Shown here piece after piece: positions 15,421 to 22,691 of a stretch of DNA of 25,612 nucleotides (position 1 is the stretch's first letter; each line of letters starts with the position of its first letter). The stretch is from contig RFFU01000007.1 of NCBI GenBank assembly GCA_003697085.1, positions 1 through 25,612 of the forward strand, written 5' to 3'. The notes below the pieces were generated by a model, which ran no database searches, was not told where the DNA came from, and was given only the letters and a program-made list of their open reading frames with translations. The DNA is from Candidatus Hydrogenedentota bacterium (GTDB lineage Bacteria > UBA8481 > J006). Both the position numbers and the translations under genes were made by a program.

Positions 15421-15800
15421 CCTTCTTCCGCACCTGGAAAGTCCTTTCGGGCGCAGTTTTGATTTGTAGGTAGGTTTGGACAGTCGCAAATGCCTTGGAA
15501 CGGGTTCACGAACTGTTGGAGATTCCCAAGGATGGACCTTGAGGCGTATGCCTCGGCGGGGTAGGGCGGACGAGGGCATCCGCCCCTCCATTGCTGGTCC
15601 ACCGATGGAGGCCCCAGCGTCCTCGCCGGGACGAGCACGGAAGAGAACAAGCGCGGTAGCGTCTTTTTCCGCCCCTACTCCTGCCTTCGCCTCCGTCCTT
15701 GCTCCATCTCATTTTTTCCGTTGTGCTTGCCCTTGCCCCTGCCCTTGCCCTCCCTGTTACGCTGGCCGGGTGACTACCTACAAAATAAAATCGCACCCGC
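15421..15800. other. Insert of about 380 bp inside repeat copy E, no supported gene
   Basis: This stretch separates the two modules of copy E and is missing from copy F. It contains a GGGCGGACGAGGGCATCCGC palindromic block, GACGAGC units and a run of TTGCCC/TGCCCC hexamers (about 15725-15752). Short open frames here look like translated repeats. I see no gene, promoter or RNA. Confidence 0.5.
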
Positions 15801-15851
15801 CCTTTCTTCGCGTTTTACGCTTTCAGAAAACGACATTCGCCGGTCTTCTCT

Positions 15852-15895
15852 TTCCTTCTTCCTCCGTGACTTCTTCCTTCTTCCTCCGTGACTTC
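15852..15895 (+). repeat. Exact 22-bp tandem duplication
   Basis: Bases 15852-15873 are repeated exactly at 15874-15895. The unit begins TTCCTTCTTCCTCC and ends GTGACTTC. It lies inside the right module of copy E and probably arose by replication slippage. Confidence 0.85.
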
Positions 15896-16038
15896 TCCGT
15901 GGCCACTGTGACCTCTGGTGTGCCAGGCCAAGTCTGGCCAATCTTACAATCGGGGAGGTGATCGTTTTGTGAATTGTCCGTTGAGCATAGAGCCGAAGGC
16001 GCGGAGGCCGCGACAGAAAGGGATTTTCGGTCGGTCTC

Positions 16039-16773
16039 TCAATCGCGGAAATGAAAGCGATAGAGGAGACGAAAGAATTCGTGGGCTGTCCGAAACCACG
16101 CGCTGACTCGGCCAACAGTGCCGCGTCCTCGTGTTCGGGGCTTCATCGGGGCTGAAGTGCTTTTTAGGGGACGGTTTTGGCGTCGCGCGGTGGCGAGAAT
16201 CTCAATGTTGTAGAGAATCCCGGTTTGAGTTGGATCGAGAGATTGGAGAAAGGAACGATCGTAGAGGGCGATCCAAGTATAGTCACCGAGGTCGGGGAGG
16301 CGGAAGAGGTATCGTGCGAGGAGATAGAGAGCGCGGGAGGCGATTTTTTGGATGAGAGAATATCCCTCCCGCGGGCCGCGGACTCCGACGACCACGGCCG
16401 CTTCTTCGGCTTTGCGGAAAAAGTTTTCCAGAAGTTCGGGACCCACGGGATTATCGACCGGAACGAGAAGAACAAAGCGGCCGACGGCAGCCCGCGCTCC
16501 GGTCCAGAAGGCTGCTCCAAGCCCGCGATTACGGGTGTGGGAAAGATATCGAAAAACGGACGGATGTTCTTCCGCGAGTCTTCGAGCCTCCGCGCCGGAT
16601 TCGTCGGTGCTGCCGTCGTCGACGAGAAGGATCTCGAAGGAAAGAGAAGATTCGATCAACGATTTCTGCGCCGCGCGAGCAGCCTCGACGAGATTAGACC
16701 CCTCGTCATAGAAGGGAATAATCAGGGAGAGATCGTATCGAGATTTGTTTTTCGAGGTCGAACTGAGAGACAT
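16039..16773 (-). CDS. GT2 family glycosyltransferase, soluble type
   Basis: A 244-residue GT-A enzyme without membrane segments. It has LSLIIPFYDEG (16-26), LVDDGSTDESG (50-60) and GLGAAFWTGARAAVGRFVLLVPVDNP (summarised: GLGAAF at 84-89, PVDN at 105-108). The second acidic motif is VDN rather than DAD, so only D107 remains for metal binding. The order matches polyprenyl-phosphate-sugar synthases such as DPM1, which can also lack membrane anchors. It may load a sugar onto a lipid carrier, or act as an ordinary sugar transferase. The gene stands alone between repeat-rich stretches and is preceded by a recognisable promoter. Confidence 0.85.
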   Translation of the reverse strand: MSLSSTSKNKSRYDLSLIIPFYDEGSNLVEAARAAQKSLIESSLSFEILLVDDGSTDESGAEARRLAEEHPSVFRYLSHTRNRGLGAAFWTGARAAVGRFVLLVPVDNPVGPELLENFFRKAEEAAVVVGVRGPREGYSLIQKIASRALYLLARYLFRLPDLGDYTWIALYDRSFLQSLDPTQTGILYNIEILATARRQNRPLKSTSAPMKPRTRGRGTVGRVSAWFRTAHEFFRLLYRFHFRD

Positions 16774-16781
16774 ATTTTGAA

Positions 16782-16809
16782 AGGATAGAAGAATCTCCCG
16801 CGATGTCTA
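16782..16809 (-). promoter_or_regulatory. Promoter of the GT2 gene at 16039-16773 (leaderless type)
   Basis: On the minus strand TAGACA (16804-16809, 5 of 6 matches to TTGACA), 16 nt and TATCCT (16782-16787) form a reasonable sigma-70-like promoter. Only 8 nt separate the -10 box from the ATG at 16773, and no Shine-Dalgarno sequence is present, so the mRNA is predicted to start at or next to the ATG. Confidence 0.5.
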
Positions 16810-17041
16810 ATTGAATAACGGCGAAGGAGACAACATCGGTACTTTGTGCCGGACAAGGCCAGGAAACCTCCGGGAGGAAAACACACACACAGGATTCGGA
16901 TGGCTAAAAAAAGGGGGAGCCTCCGCGAAACCATTTTTTGCAGGCAAGATGCCTGTGTTCCCAGGTTGGAGAACCCGTACTTCCTTCCCGCAGGCAGGAT
17001 GCGTGCACTGCCGGGGAATTCGGGCAGGACGGCGAGCGTTG

Positions 17042-17096
17042 GGGATTCCTCGCGGAGCCTGTCCCGAGCGAATGCGAGGGGGCTCGGAATGACAGG
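17042..17096. repeat. CCGAGC...GCTCGG interspersed-repeat fragment
   Basis: The stretch begins GGGATTCCTCGC and ends GGAATGACAG. It contains the inverted repeat CCGAGC/GCTCGG around 17064-17088. From memory it resembles the TCATTCCGAGC...GGAATC-type repeats found between genes in many environmental bacterial genomes. Only one copy occurs in this window, so the repeat nature is recalled, not shown here. Confidence 0.4.
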
Positions 17097-17102
17097 GCGG
17101 GT

Positions 17103-17203
17103 GTAGGCAAGACTCCTGCCTGCCGGCAGGCAGGCAGGCCTGCGATCCCAAGAATGCCTATTTAACTAAAACGTGACCCTGCCCACAATTTGCCATGCTC
17201 CCC
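17103..17203 (-). repeat. Miniature inverted-repeat element, copy C (partial, inverted)
   Basis: Read on the minus strand it begins GGGGAGCATGGCAAATTGTG, matching the left terminal repeat of copy A at most positions. It continues GGGCAGGGTCA, then TAGGCATTCTTGGGATCGC. It then runs into a perfect 20-bp palindrome, CCTGCCTGCC followed by GGCAGGCAGG (17115-17134). The right half of the element is absent, replaced by other repeat fragments. Confidence 0.65.
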
Positions 17204-17220
17204 GGCCATCAGAGTTGCAG

Positions 17221-17234
17221 CACCTTTAAAGGTG
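17221..17234. promoter_or_regulatory. 14-bp perfect palindrome overlapping a possible ribosome binding site
   Basis: CACCTTTAAAGGTG is an exact palindrome ending 10 nt before the TTG at 17245. Its right half, AAAGGTG, is the only Shine-Dalgarno-like sequence before the acyltransferase. It could be an operator or a structure that hides the ribosome binding site. One 14-bp palindrome can also be chance. Confidence 0.35.
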
Positions 17235-17244
17235 AAATAGAGTC

Positions 17245-17958
17245 TTGTCCCCGATGGAGAGATTTGGTCCGAATAATGGGACGGAACGGAAGGACGTTGT
17301 GCGAGGGATTCGTCCTGTACTTTGGCGGGTCCGAGAGGAGCCATGGAAGATCTTCTCGGCCGCCGCGGGGTTGCTCAACGGCTTATGGCATCGTTTGAAA
17401 TATCTGTGGAATCCACGGATCCGGTTTGGCCGCTGGCCGAGAATTCGCGGGAGATTGGTGATCTTGGGGCCAGGGCGTGTCACGATCGGAGACTACGCCT
17501 GGATTGATTCTCTTTCAACGGGAACGACGATCATCAAAACACACCGCCCGACGGCCGAGGTGACATTGGGACACTGGTGCGGTCTCAATGGGACCCGCCT
17601 TCATTGTTTCGAAAGGATTACCATTCACGACTTATCGAATATCGCCGACGCGTATATCGTGGATTCCCCCGCGCACTCGCTGGCGGCGGACCGCCGGATG
17701 ATTCCGGAGAAGTACCTGCCGACGGCCCCCGTGGAAATTGGACCAAATGTCTGGATATCGGTGAACACCGTGGTTCTTCATGGAGTTGTCATTGGGGAGA
17801 ATTCGGTGGTGGGAGCCTGCACGTTGGTTCGAGATTCGGTGCCCGCGAATGTCTTTGTTGCCGGAAATCCCCTTCGGGTTATACGGTCCATTCCCGAGCG
17901 GACCAGTTCTTCGGAGGGAGTTCAAGGTTTCAAGAAGAGCCAAAGAAATAAGGCATAG
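17245..17958 (+). CDS. Hexapeptide-repeat acyltransferase (WbbJ/LbetaH type)
   Basis: A 237-residue protein from the TTG at 17245, or 234 from the ATG at 17254. Residues 60-215 have the left-handed beta-helix pattern of imperfect hexapeptides. Examples are the VTIGDYAWIDS, VEIGPNVWISVNTVVLHGVVIGENSVVGAC region (in parts: EIGPNVWIS, VVIGENSVVGA) and the closing VFVAGNPLRVIR. The DSPAHSLAAD loop carries the histidine usual for catalysis. These enzymes transfer acetyl groups from acetyl-CoA to sugar hydroxyl or amino groups in the cytoplasm, so it probably decorates a glycan intermediate. The 3' end overlaps the convergent LPG-synthase-TM gene by 37 bp. The TTG has AAAGGTG at good distance, but the choice of start is open. 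Confidence 0.85.
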   Translation: MSPMERFGPNNGTERKDVVRGIRPVLWRVREEPWKIFSAAAGLLNGLWHRLKYLWNPRIRFGRWPRIRGRLVILGPGRVTIGDYAWIDSLSTGTTIIKTHRPTAEVTLGHWCGLNGTRLHCFERITIHDLSNIADAYIVDSPAHSLAADRRMIPEKYLPTAPVEIGPNVWISVNTVVLHGVVIGENSVVGACTLVRDSVPANVFVAGNPLRVIRSIPERTSSSEGVQGFKKSQRNKA

Positions 17959-18824
17959 CCGTAGTTGAGGAGGCGGAGGAGAAGATAGACGGCGAGGACG
18001 ATTTCTGGAGCGACGCTGATCCGTCCGAAAAGGAAGATCGCGGCCGCCTCTACCGTCCCTAGGCCGCTGATGCTCAAGGGCAGGAAGGAAACGAATGTCG
18101 TCAGTATGGCCAGGGCGGTGACGGTGGCATAGGGAACCGTCATACCGAAGGAGAGAAAAGCCACGGTATAGATGCCGCCCATCACGGCGATTTTGATGAG
18201 AGTGACGGCGGCATTGAGGGCGAGGGAGCCGATTCCGTTTCGTCGGAAGGTCTCGAAATTCCGAGCGAGATTCGCCCATCGTCCTGATCGGAAGAAGATT
18301 GTCGATAGAAGGAGGACGACTCCAAGGAGAAGGAAGATTGCAAAACCCGTGCGGGAGGCGATAGCGTTGACGGAATCCGGAAGCCAGACGAAGAACGGAA
18401 CGACCGCGTAGAGAAAGAAGGTGATAATCTTGTCCGTCAGGAACACGGTGCTGGAGGCGGCGAGAGGGATCTTCTTTTGTTTGAGAAAGTAGAGTAGCCC
18501 GAGTTCGCCCGTACGGGCGGGAAGGACCAGGGATGCGGCCCAGGAAAGATGGTAAGCGGAGAGGACGCTGGAAAGGGAAACGGGCTGGCTCAAACCACGA
18601 AGCAATATCCAGATGTTAAGGCCGCCGAGAAAGAGAAAAAGGCAGAGGAGAGGAACGAGGGCTACGAGGTGAAAGGCCCGAACGTTTTCAAGAAGTCTTT
18701 TAGAATCCTCGCGGTTGAACACCAGAAGAACGAGGGCCGCGAGGAGCCCCGCGGCGACGGCGCAACGGATAAAGAACCAAAGAGGTCTTTTACCGATATC
18801 GGGTGCTGGTTTTTCAGGGGTCAC
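17922..18824 (-). CDS. LPG_synthase_TM (UPF0104/AglD-like) membrane protein
   Basis: From a GTG at 18824 this is a 300-residue protein with about seven to eight membrane segments. The family landmarks of PF03706 are visible: SAYHLSWAASLVLPARTGEL in the middle (short form: LPARTGELG) and LPLSISGLGTVEAAA near the C-terminus, where the SGLGxxE pattern is most conserved. The domain is related to the flippase part of MprF and to the membrane part of AglD. In glycan clusters it may flip or present a lipid-linked intermediate, but its role is not established. GTG overlaps the stop of the methyltransferase upstream (GTGA, 18821-18824), which excludes the longer open frame from 19319. The C-terminal tail overlaps the convergent acyltransferase. 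Confidence 0.8.
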   Translation of the reverse strand: MTPEKPAPDIGKRPLWFFIRCAVAAGLLAALVLLVFNREDSKRLLENVRAFHLVALVPLLCLFLFLGGLNIWILLRGLSQPVSLSSVLSAYHLSWAASLVLPARTGELGLLYFLKQKKIPLAASSTVFLTDKIITFFLYAVVPFFVWLPDSVNAIASRTGFAIFLLLGVVLLLSTIFFRSGRWANLARNFETFRRNGIGSLALNAAVTLIKIAVMGGIYTVAFLSFGMTVPYATVTALAILTTFVSFLPLSISGLGTVEAAAIFLFGRISVAPEIVLAVYLLLRLLNYGYALFLWLFLKP

Positions 18825-19474
18825 GGTGTCCGAGTTCGAGGTGTTATGAGGGCGCGGAGACGGCGTTGGAAAGCGTCGAGAGCATTGTTGAAGAAGCGTG
18901 TGAAGGAGGAAGCGTTTTCCCAGGGAGCGACTTTCGCGTGAGGTCCGTCCCGTTTCTCCTTCGTGAGTTCGAAGGCTCTGAGAAGAAGGGGGGAATGAGC
19001 CGGGGGGGAAAAGGCGATTTCCGCCACGCGCTTGTAGGGAGGCACGAGGGTATGGAACCATTCCCGGTCGAAGATCATAAAGTGTCGGTTCGTGTAATCG
19101 TAGCCTTTTTGGCGACTGACGAGCGGATCGTAGCCGTAGAGTGTCGATAGTGCCCGAGAGAGGGAGATCCTTTCGGAAAGGTAAGCGGTGGCGAGACTTT
19201 TGAGGGAAGTCGTTACGATCCGACAGCGTCCCCCGGGTTTGAGGACACGATGAATCTCCAGGAGGATATGACGGGCCTGCCGTTCGGAGAAATGTTCCAT
19301 TACCCCGATCGAGAAGCATTCATCGATTTTTTCCGAGCGGAAGGGGAGGGCGTTGAGGTCGGCCACGACATCGACGAAAGGGGCGGGCCGGAGATCGATG
19401 CGAAAGATCCGTCCGCGGCGGATGTAGCGTTTTCCGCCCGAACCCAGTTCGAGGCGCAGGGGTAAGTGCTTCAA
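18821..19474 (-). CDS. SAM-dependent methyltransferase, short N-terminus
   Basis: From a TTG at 19474 this is a 217-residue protein that begins almost at motif I, LELGSGG (8-14). This is usual for the compact glycan-cluster methyltransferases that open with an LxLGxG strand. Then follow FRIDLRPAPFVDVVADLNALPF (short: RIDLRP, VVADLNALPF), FSIGVMEHFSE and the EIHRVLKPGGRCRIV strand. The TTG overlaps the stop of the bi-domain oxidoreductase (TTGA, 19471-19474) and the stop overlaps the next GTG, so the three genes should be translationally coupled. A longer frame from 19543 would overlap the conserved end of the upstream gene. The substrate is unknown and probably a sugar or lipid-linked sugar. 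Confidence 0.8.
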   Translation of the reverse strand: MKHLPLRLELGSGGKRYIRRGRIFRIDLRPAPFVDVVADLNALPFRSEKIDECFSIGVMEHFSERQARHILLEIHRVLKPGGRCRIVTTSLKSLATAYLSERISLSRALSTLYGYDPLVSRQKGYDYTNRHFMIFDREWFHTLVPPYKRVAEIAFSPPAHSPLLLRAFELTKEKRDGPHAKVAPWENASSFTRFFNNALDAFQRRLRALITPRTRTP

Positions 19475-21606
19475 AGAAGGATGGGAATTCCGCGGCGTAA
19501 ACTCTCCGCCGCGGCCAGAGTTGTTCGAGAGGCTTCCAAGCATTCAGAGGGAGACAACCCCTCCGGGCTTCCCGTGGAAAGGTACCGCAGGAAGGAGCGG
19601 CAGCAATCTTTGTGGCCGAGGTCGCGCGAAGCGACGAACCCGTCCTTCCGTTTTCCGTAAACCGTCAATTTTCGAAAATCCTCGAGAACAATACTTCGCC
19701 CACCGCCATGCCATTCCACCTTTTCCCGTGGGAAGCCTCGTCCTCCTTGAGTCGTGAAGACGAGAGTCCCCAAGGCCCCATTGTCATATTCCACGGAGAC
19801 CCGGAAATTTCTTCGTTGGGCGAAGGGAACCTCGCGCGATTCGGTACAGTAAGCCGTGACACGGGTCGGTGAACTCTCCGAGAGGCGGTTGAGAAAATCG
19901 AAGAAATGGTCGCATTCCGCCAGCAGTCGTCCCCCCCCTTGAACGGGGTCAAGTGTCCAATGGTCGTTTGGAATCGGGCCGGTCATTACGGTGTACGTTG
20001 CGATGCCCGGGGTCCCAGCGAGATACTCGAACATCCTGCGGGCCAAGGGAGCGAAGCGACGGTTGAGACCAACGAAGAAGGGCCTCGGATTTCGTTCGAT
20101 CTCCCCGAGCAAGGCGTTGTATTCGTCGGGGGTCAAGGCCGGTGGTTTCTCGACAAAGACGGCCTTTCCCGCCTTGAGAGCCCGAACGGCAAGGGCGGCG
20201 TGTTGATCGTGACGCGTCGCGATGACGACGGCGTCGAGTTGCGCGGAGAGAACCTCCTCGATGTCGGTCGTTATGGTTCCGGAGCGGAGGAGTTCCGCCG
20301 CGGTCCGCGCCGAAACTCCGGATCGCGAGCACAGGATCGGGATCGCGGCGCCGGCCGCCAAGAACATCGGTCCCAATGTGGCTTGAACAAACCCCCCGGT
20401 TCCAATAAAACCGAGCCTTGGTTGTTTTTTCGGAATCGGTGTCGCCGGGATTTTGATCGATCGGGCGGCGGCGAGGACGTCTTGGTTCTTTTCAACGGAG
20501 CAGGGATAGGACAACAACGCCGCAATGGCGCGGCCGTCAGTGATAGCGTCGTAGGCTTCCTGCGCCCTTTCGATCGGAACCTCGATATCAAGAAGGTCGT
20601 TGACGGCGATTGCTCCGTCGCGAAGCATTTCGAGGAAGGAGAGAAGATTTTTGTCCAGCGGCCAACGAACATAACCCGGCGGGTAGGTTATGAGTCCGTT
20701 CCGATAGCCGGGGTCAAAGATGCCGGGGCCGTAAGAGCGGGAAAAGCCGACATCGAGTTCCTTTTTCCAGAAGGGATCACGGTCAAAATCGAGGCGAACG
20801 AGCCCCAGGATGATGACACGCCCTCGTTCCCGGCAAAGACGAAGGGCTTGATTGATAACGGAGCGATCGTCTGATTTGGCGGCGACCAAGACGCCGTCGG
20901 CGCCGCGTCCGGCGGAAGCCTCCTGAACGATTTCCTCAAGTTCCGAGGGCGGGACTGCGATACCACCGGTTGCCTCGGAAAACCGCCGCCGCCTTTCCTC
21001 GGAGGGATCGCTCGCGATGACGAGGGTTCCGGCGGAGGCAAGGATTCGCGCCGCGATCTGGCCCAACAAGCCCAAGCCGATGACGACGACGGTCTCCCTC
21101 AACTCCGGTCTTAAGCGCCGAATTCCCTGGAGTGCAATGGCCCCGACCGTGCCCCACGCCGCATTTTCGGCGGCCAGACCTTCGGGAACCTTGACCGCAA
21201 AGGTCTGCGGAACCGAGACGTACTCGGCATGTCCTGCGCCCGCGAAGGCCACCGTGTCTCCCACGTGGAAGCGATCCACGTTCCGCCCAATTTCGATGAC
21301 CACCCCACTTCCGGAGTAGCCCAAAGGATGAAGTTTTTTCAGTTCAACCTGCACGCGCCCGAGAAATTCCCGAAATCCGGCGCCGCGGAGAGTCCGCTCG
21401 ATCTGATTTTTCGTACGAGAGTCCGTCAAGGCGAGGCGTCCCAATTCGGGAACCGATTTCTTCAAGGTCGCGGACTCGGTGCCGGCGCTGACGAGGGAGA
21501 AGGATGTGGCGACGAGAACCTCATTGTCCGCGACGACGGGTGCGGGAATATCGAGCACCAGGCACTTGCCCCCCGGATCGAGGGCTCTTCGGAAAACCTG
21601 TTTCAT
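19471..21606 (-). CDS. Bi-domain oxidoreductase (MDR dehydrogenase + Gfo/Idh/MocA)
   Basis: A 711-residue fusion. Residues 1-375 are a medium-chain dehydrogenase with the family start MKQV, SLVSAGTES (37-45), HPLGYSGSGVV (93-103) and the nucleotide-binding IGLGLLG (176-182). Residues 395-711 are a Gfo/Idh/MocA oxidoreductase with LGFIGTGGF (398-406) and the catalytic VEKP motif (485-488). This fusion is known from exopolysaccharide loci, often near heparinase II/III-type and asparagine synthase genes. It probably oxidises or epimerises a sugar or sugar acid, with each half binding NAD(P). The ATG at 21606 is preferred over 21645 because the family starts MKQV. GAAGGTGAG precedes it closely. 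It leads the operon to the methyltransferase and the LPG-TM protein. Confidence 0.9.
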   Translation of the reverse strand: MKQVFRRALDPGGKCLVLDIPAPVVADNEVLVATSFSLVSAGTESATLKKSVPELGRLALTDSRTKNQIERTLRGAGFREFLGRVQVELKKLHPLGYSGSGVVIEIGRNVDRFHVGDTVAFAGAGHAEYVSVPQTFAVKVPEGLAAENAAWGTVGAIALQGIRRLRPELRETVVVIGLGLLGQIAARILASAGTLVIASDPSEERRRRFSEATGGIAVPPSELEEIVQEASAGRGADGVLVAAKSDDRSVINQALRLCRERGRVIILGLVRLDFDRDPFWKKELDVGFSRSYGPGIFDPGYRNGLITYPPGYVRWPLDKNLLSFLEMLRDGAIAVNDLLDIEVPIERAQEAYDAITDGRAIAALLSYPCSVEKNQDVLAAARSIKIPATPIPKKQPRLGFIGTGGFVQATLGPMFLAAGAAIPILCSRSGVSARTAAELLRSGTITTDIEEVLSAQLDAVVIATRHDQHAALAVRALKAGKAVFVEKPPALTPDEYNALLGEIERNPRPFFVGLNRRFAPLARRMFEYLAGTPGIATYTVMTGPIPNDHWTLDPVQGGGRLLAECDHFFDFLNRLSESSPTRVTAYCTESREVPFAQRRNFRVSVEYDNGALGTLVFTTQGGRGFPREKVEWHGGGRSIVLEDFRKLTVYGKRKDGFVASRDLGHKDCCRSFLRYLSTGSPEGLSPSECLEASRTTLAAAESLRRGIPILL

Positions 21607-21657
21607 CTCACCTTCAATCAAGACAGAGAAGACCGTAAAAGTCAAGAACCCCTCTTC

Positions 21658-21841
21658 GGGTGCGGAATAGATTATGGGATGAGGGGGATTTCGGTAAGGA
21701 AGCCTCCTGGGGCGCAGGCGTTTTGCCTGCAGAAACAGATTGGTCCACCTTTTGGCCGATCAGATCGTGTTTGGCTTTTGAAGGAGGATAGACCTGGCTT
21801 TGTTCGGCAATACGTCCCCCTTTTTCACGATGCTCCTCCCC
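21658..21841 (+). repeat. Miniature inverted-repeat element, copy D (degenerate)
   Basis: It aligns with copies A and B through GGGTGCGGAA (left end, weak), CCTGGGGCGCAGGCGTTTTGCCTGC (in parts: GCAGGCGTTTTGCCTGC hairpin, 21714-21730), ACCTTTTGGCCGATCA, TGTTCGGCAATACG and the right end CACGATGCTCCTCCCC (21826-21841). It is shorter and more diverged than A and B. It fills the space between the divergent oxidoreductase and methyltransferase genes. Confidence 0.6.
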
Positions 21842-21938
21842 TTCCTTCTCTGAATTTCCATCTTCCTCTTGACCGAGCGATAATCGCAAACATAACCTGC
21901 CGGAATGAAGAGGTTCGGCGGACACTGTCATATCTTCG

Positions 21939-22691
21939 ATGGCGAGGACGGGTATCGTGGGATCGGATGAGGCGGTTCGGTGGCCGAAAAGGGTTCCTGT
22001 TCTTACGGAAGAACAGGAGAAGATTCGGGATGAGTTTCTTTATGAATGGCTGAAAACGCTTCCGGCCAGTCCCTGGTATCGCAGGCTTGAACTCTTCAAT
22101 CAGACCTACGTTCTCCCTCGAAAAATTCTCAAGGGATCGAGAACCCTGGAAATCGGAGGAGGGCTCGGCGCTCATCTGGAATTCGAGGAATGGGCCGATC
22201 AAGAATACACGGTGCTCGAAATGCGTCCCGAATTTGTTGAAAAACTGAAAGAGCGTTGGCCCGGAGTGGAGGTGGTGCAGGGAGACATACAAAGGCGCTG
22301 TTCCTTCGAGGACGATACCTTCGATCGTGTCGTGGCCATTCACGTGTTGGAGCATCTTCCGAATCTTCCCGCCGCCTTGAAGGAGATCCGAAGAGTCTTG
22401 AAACCGGAAGGGGTTCTCAGCGTGGTCATTCCGTGCGAGGGGGGGTGGGTGTATGAGGTCGCCAGGAAAATTTCCACGAAGAGAATGTTCGAAAGGAAAT
22501 ACAAGACGTCCTACGAATGGTTCATTCGTTCGGAACACGTCAACACGGCTCAAGAGATAATCGAGGAAATGGAAAAGGAATATCTTCTTTCGGATAAGAC
22601 ATTTTGGCCGACAAGAATCCCGGTGATCAATCTGAATCTGGTAATCGGAATGACCCTTCGTATCGGAGACGCTCGGACGTCGACCGATTGA
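21939..22691 (+). CDS. SAM-dependent methyltransferase (Methyltransf_11)
   Basis: A 250-residue class I methyltransferase. Motif I is TLEIGGGLGAHL (69-80), followed by YTVLEMRPEFVE for ribose binding. VEVVQGDIQRRCSFEDDTFDRVVAIHVLEHL (short: VVQGDIQ, FDRVVAIHVLEHL) and IRRVLKPEGVLSVVIP complete the fold. A C-terminal region with YKTSYEWF and EHVNTAQEI is typical of a subfamily seen in polysaccharide loci. It stands alone on the plus strand, divergent from the oxidoreductase operon and followed immediately by repeat F. The start is uncertain. The ATG at 21939 lacks a clear ribosome binding site. A GTG at 21957 preceded by GAGGACGG is an alternative that keeps the whole domain. Confidence 0.85.
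   Translation: MARTGIVGSDEAVRWPKRVPVLTEEQEKIRDEFLYEWLKTLPASPWYRRLELFNQTYVLPRKILKGSRTLEIGGGLGAHLEFEEWADQEYTVLEMRPEFVEKLKERWPGVEVVQGDIQRRCSFEDDTFDRVVAIHVLEHLPNLPAALKEIRRVLKPEGVLSVVIPCEGGWVYEVARKISTKRMFERKYKTSYEWFIRSEHVNTAQEIIEEMEKEYLLSDKTFWPTRIPVINLNLVIGMTLRIGDARTSTD

Larger units (their letters stand above)
15291..15935 (+). repeat. CACAGAG/CTCCGTG repeat element, copy E (split)
   Basis: The left module (about 15291-15420) and right module (about 15808-15935) match the contiguous copy F at 22692-22976. Shared left blocks include CTGCAGGTTCCCGAAAAAAG, CACAGAGATCACAGAGG and AATGAAAAAA. Shared right blocks include TTTTACGCTTTCAGAAAACG and CTCCGTGACTTCTCCGTG. The CACAGAG units on the left are roughly inverted relative to the CTCTGTG/CTCCGTG units on the right. 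It starts at the first base after the GT4 stop codon. Confidence 0.7.
16810..17244. other. Repeat-rich intergenic region, no supported gene
   Basis: It holds several different repeat fragments in a row. These are an ACACACACAC stretch (about 16879-16892), GCAGGCAAGATGCCTGTG (about 16939-16956), GCAGGCAGGATGCGTGC (about 16990-17006), the GGATTCCTCGC...GGAATGACAG element (17042-17096), partial miniature element copy C (17103-17203) and a 14-bp palindrome (17221-17234). Open frames across it read as translated repeats. Confidence 0.6.

Noticed and set aside
15291-15935. CRISPR-like array from recurring CACAGAG/CTCCGTG units
   Set aside because: The units are short, irregular and inverted between the two halves, without even spacers or cas genes.
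19906-20874. Plus-strand open frame of 322 codons opposite the bi-domain oxidoreductase
   Set aside because: Antisense to intact Rossmann motifs, with no family similarity seen.
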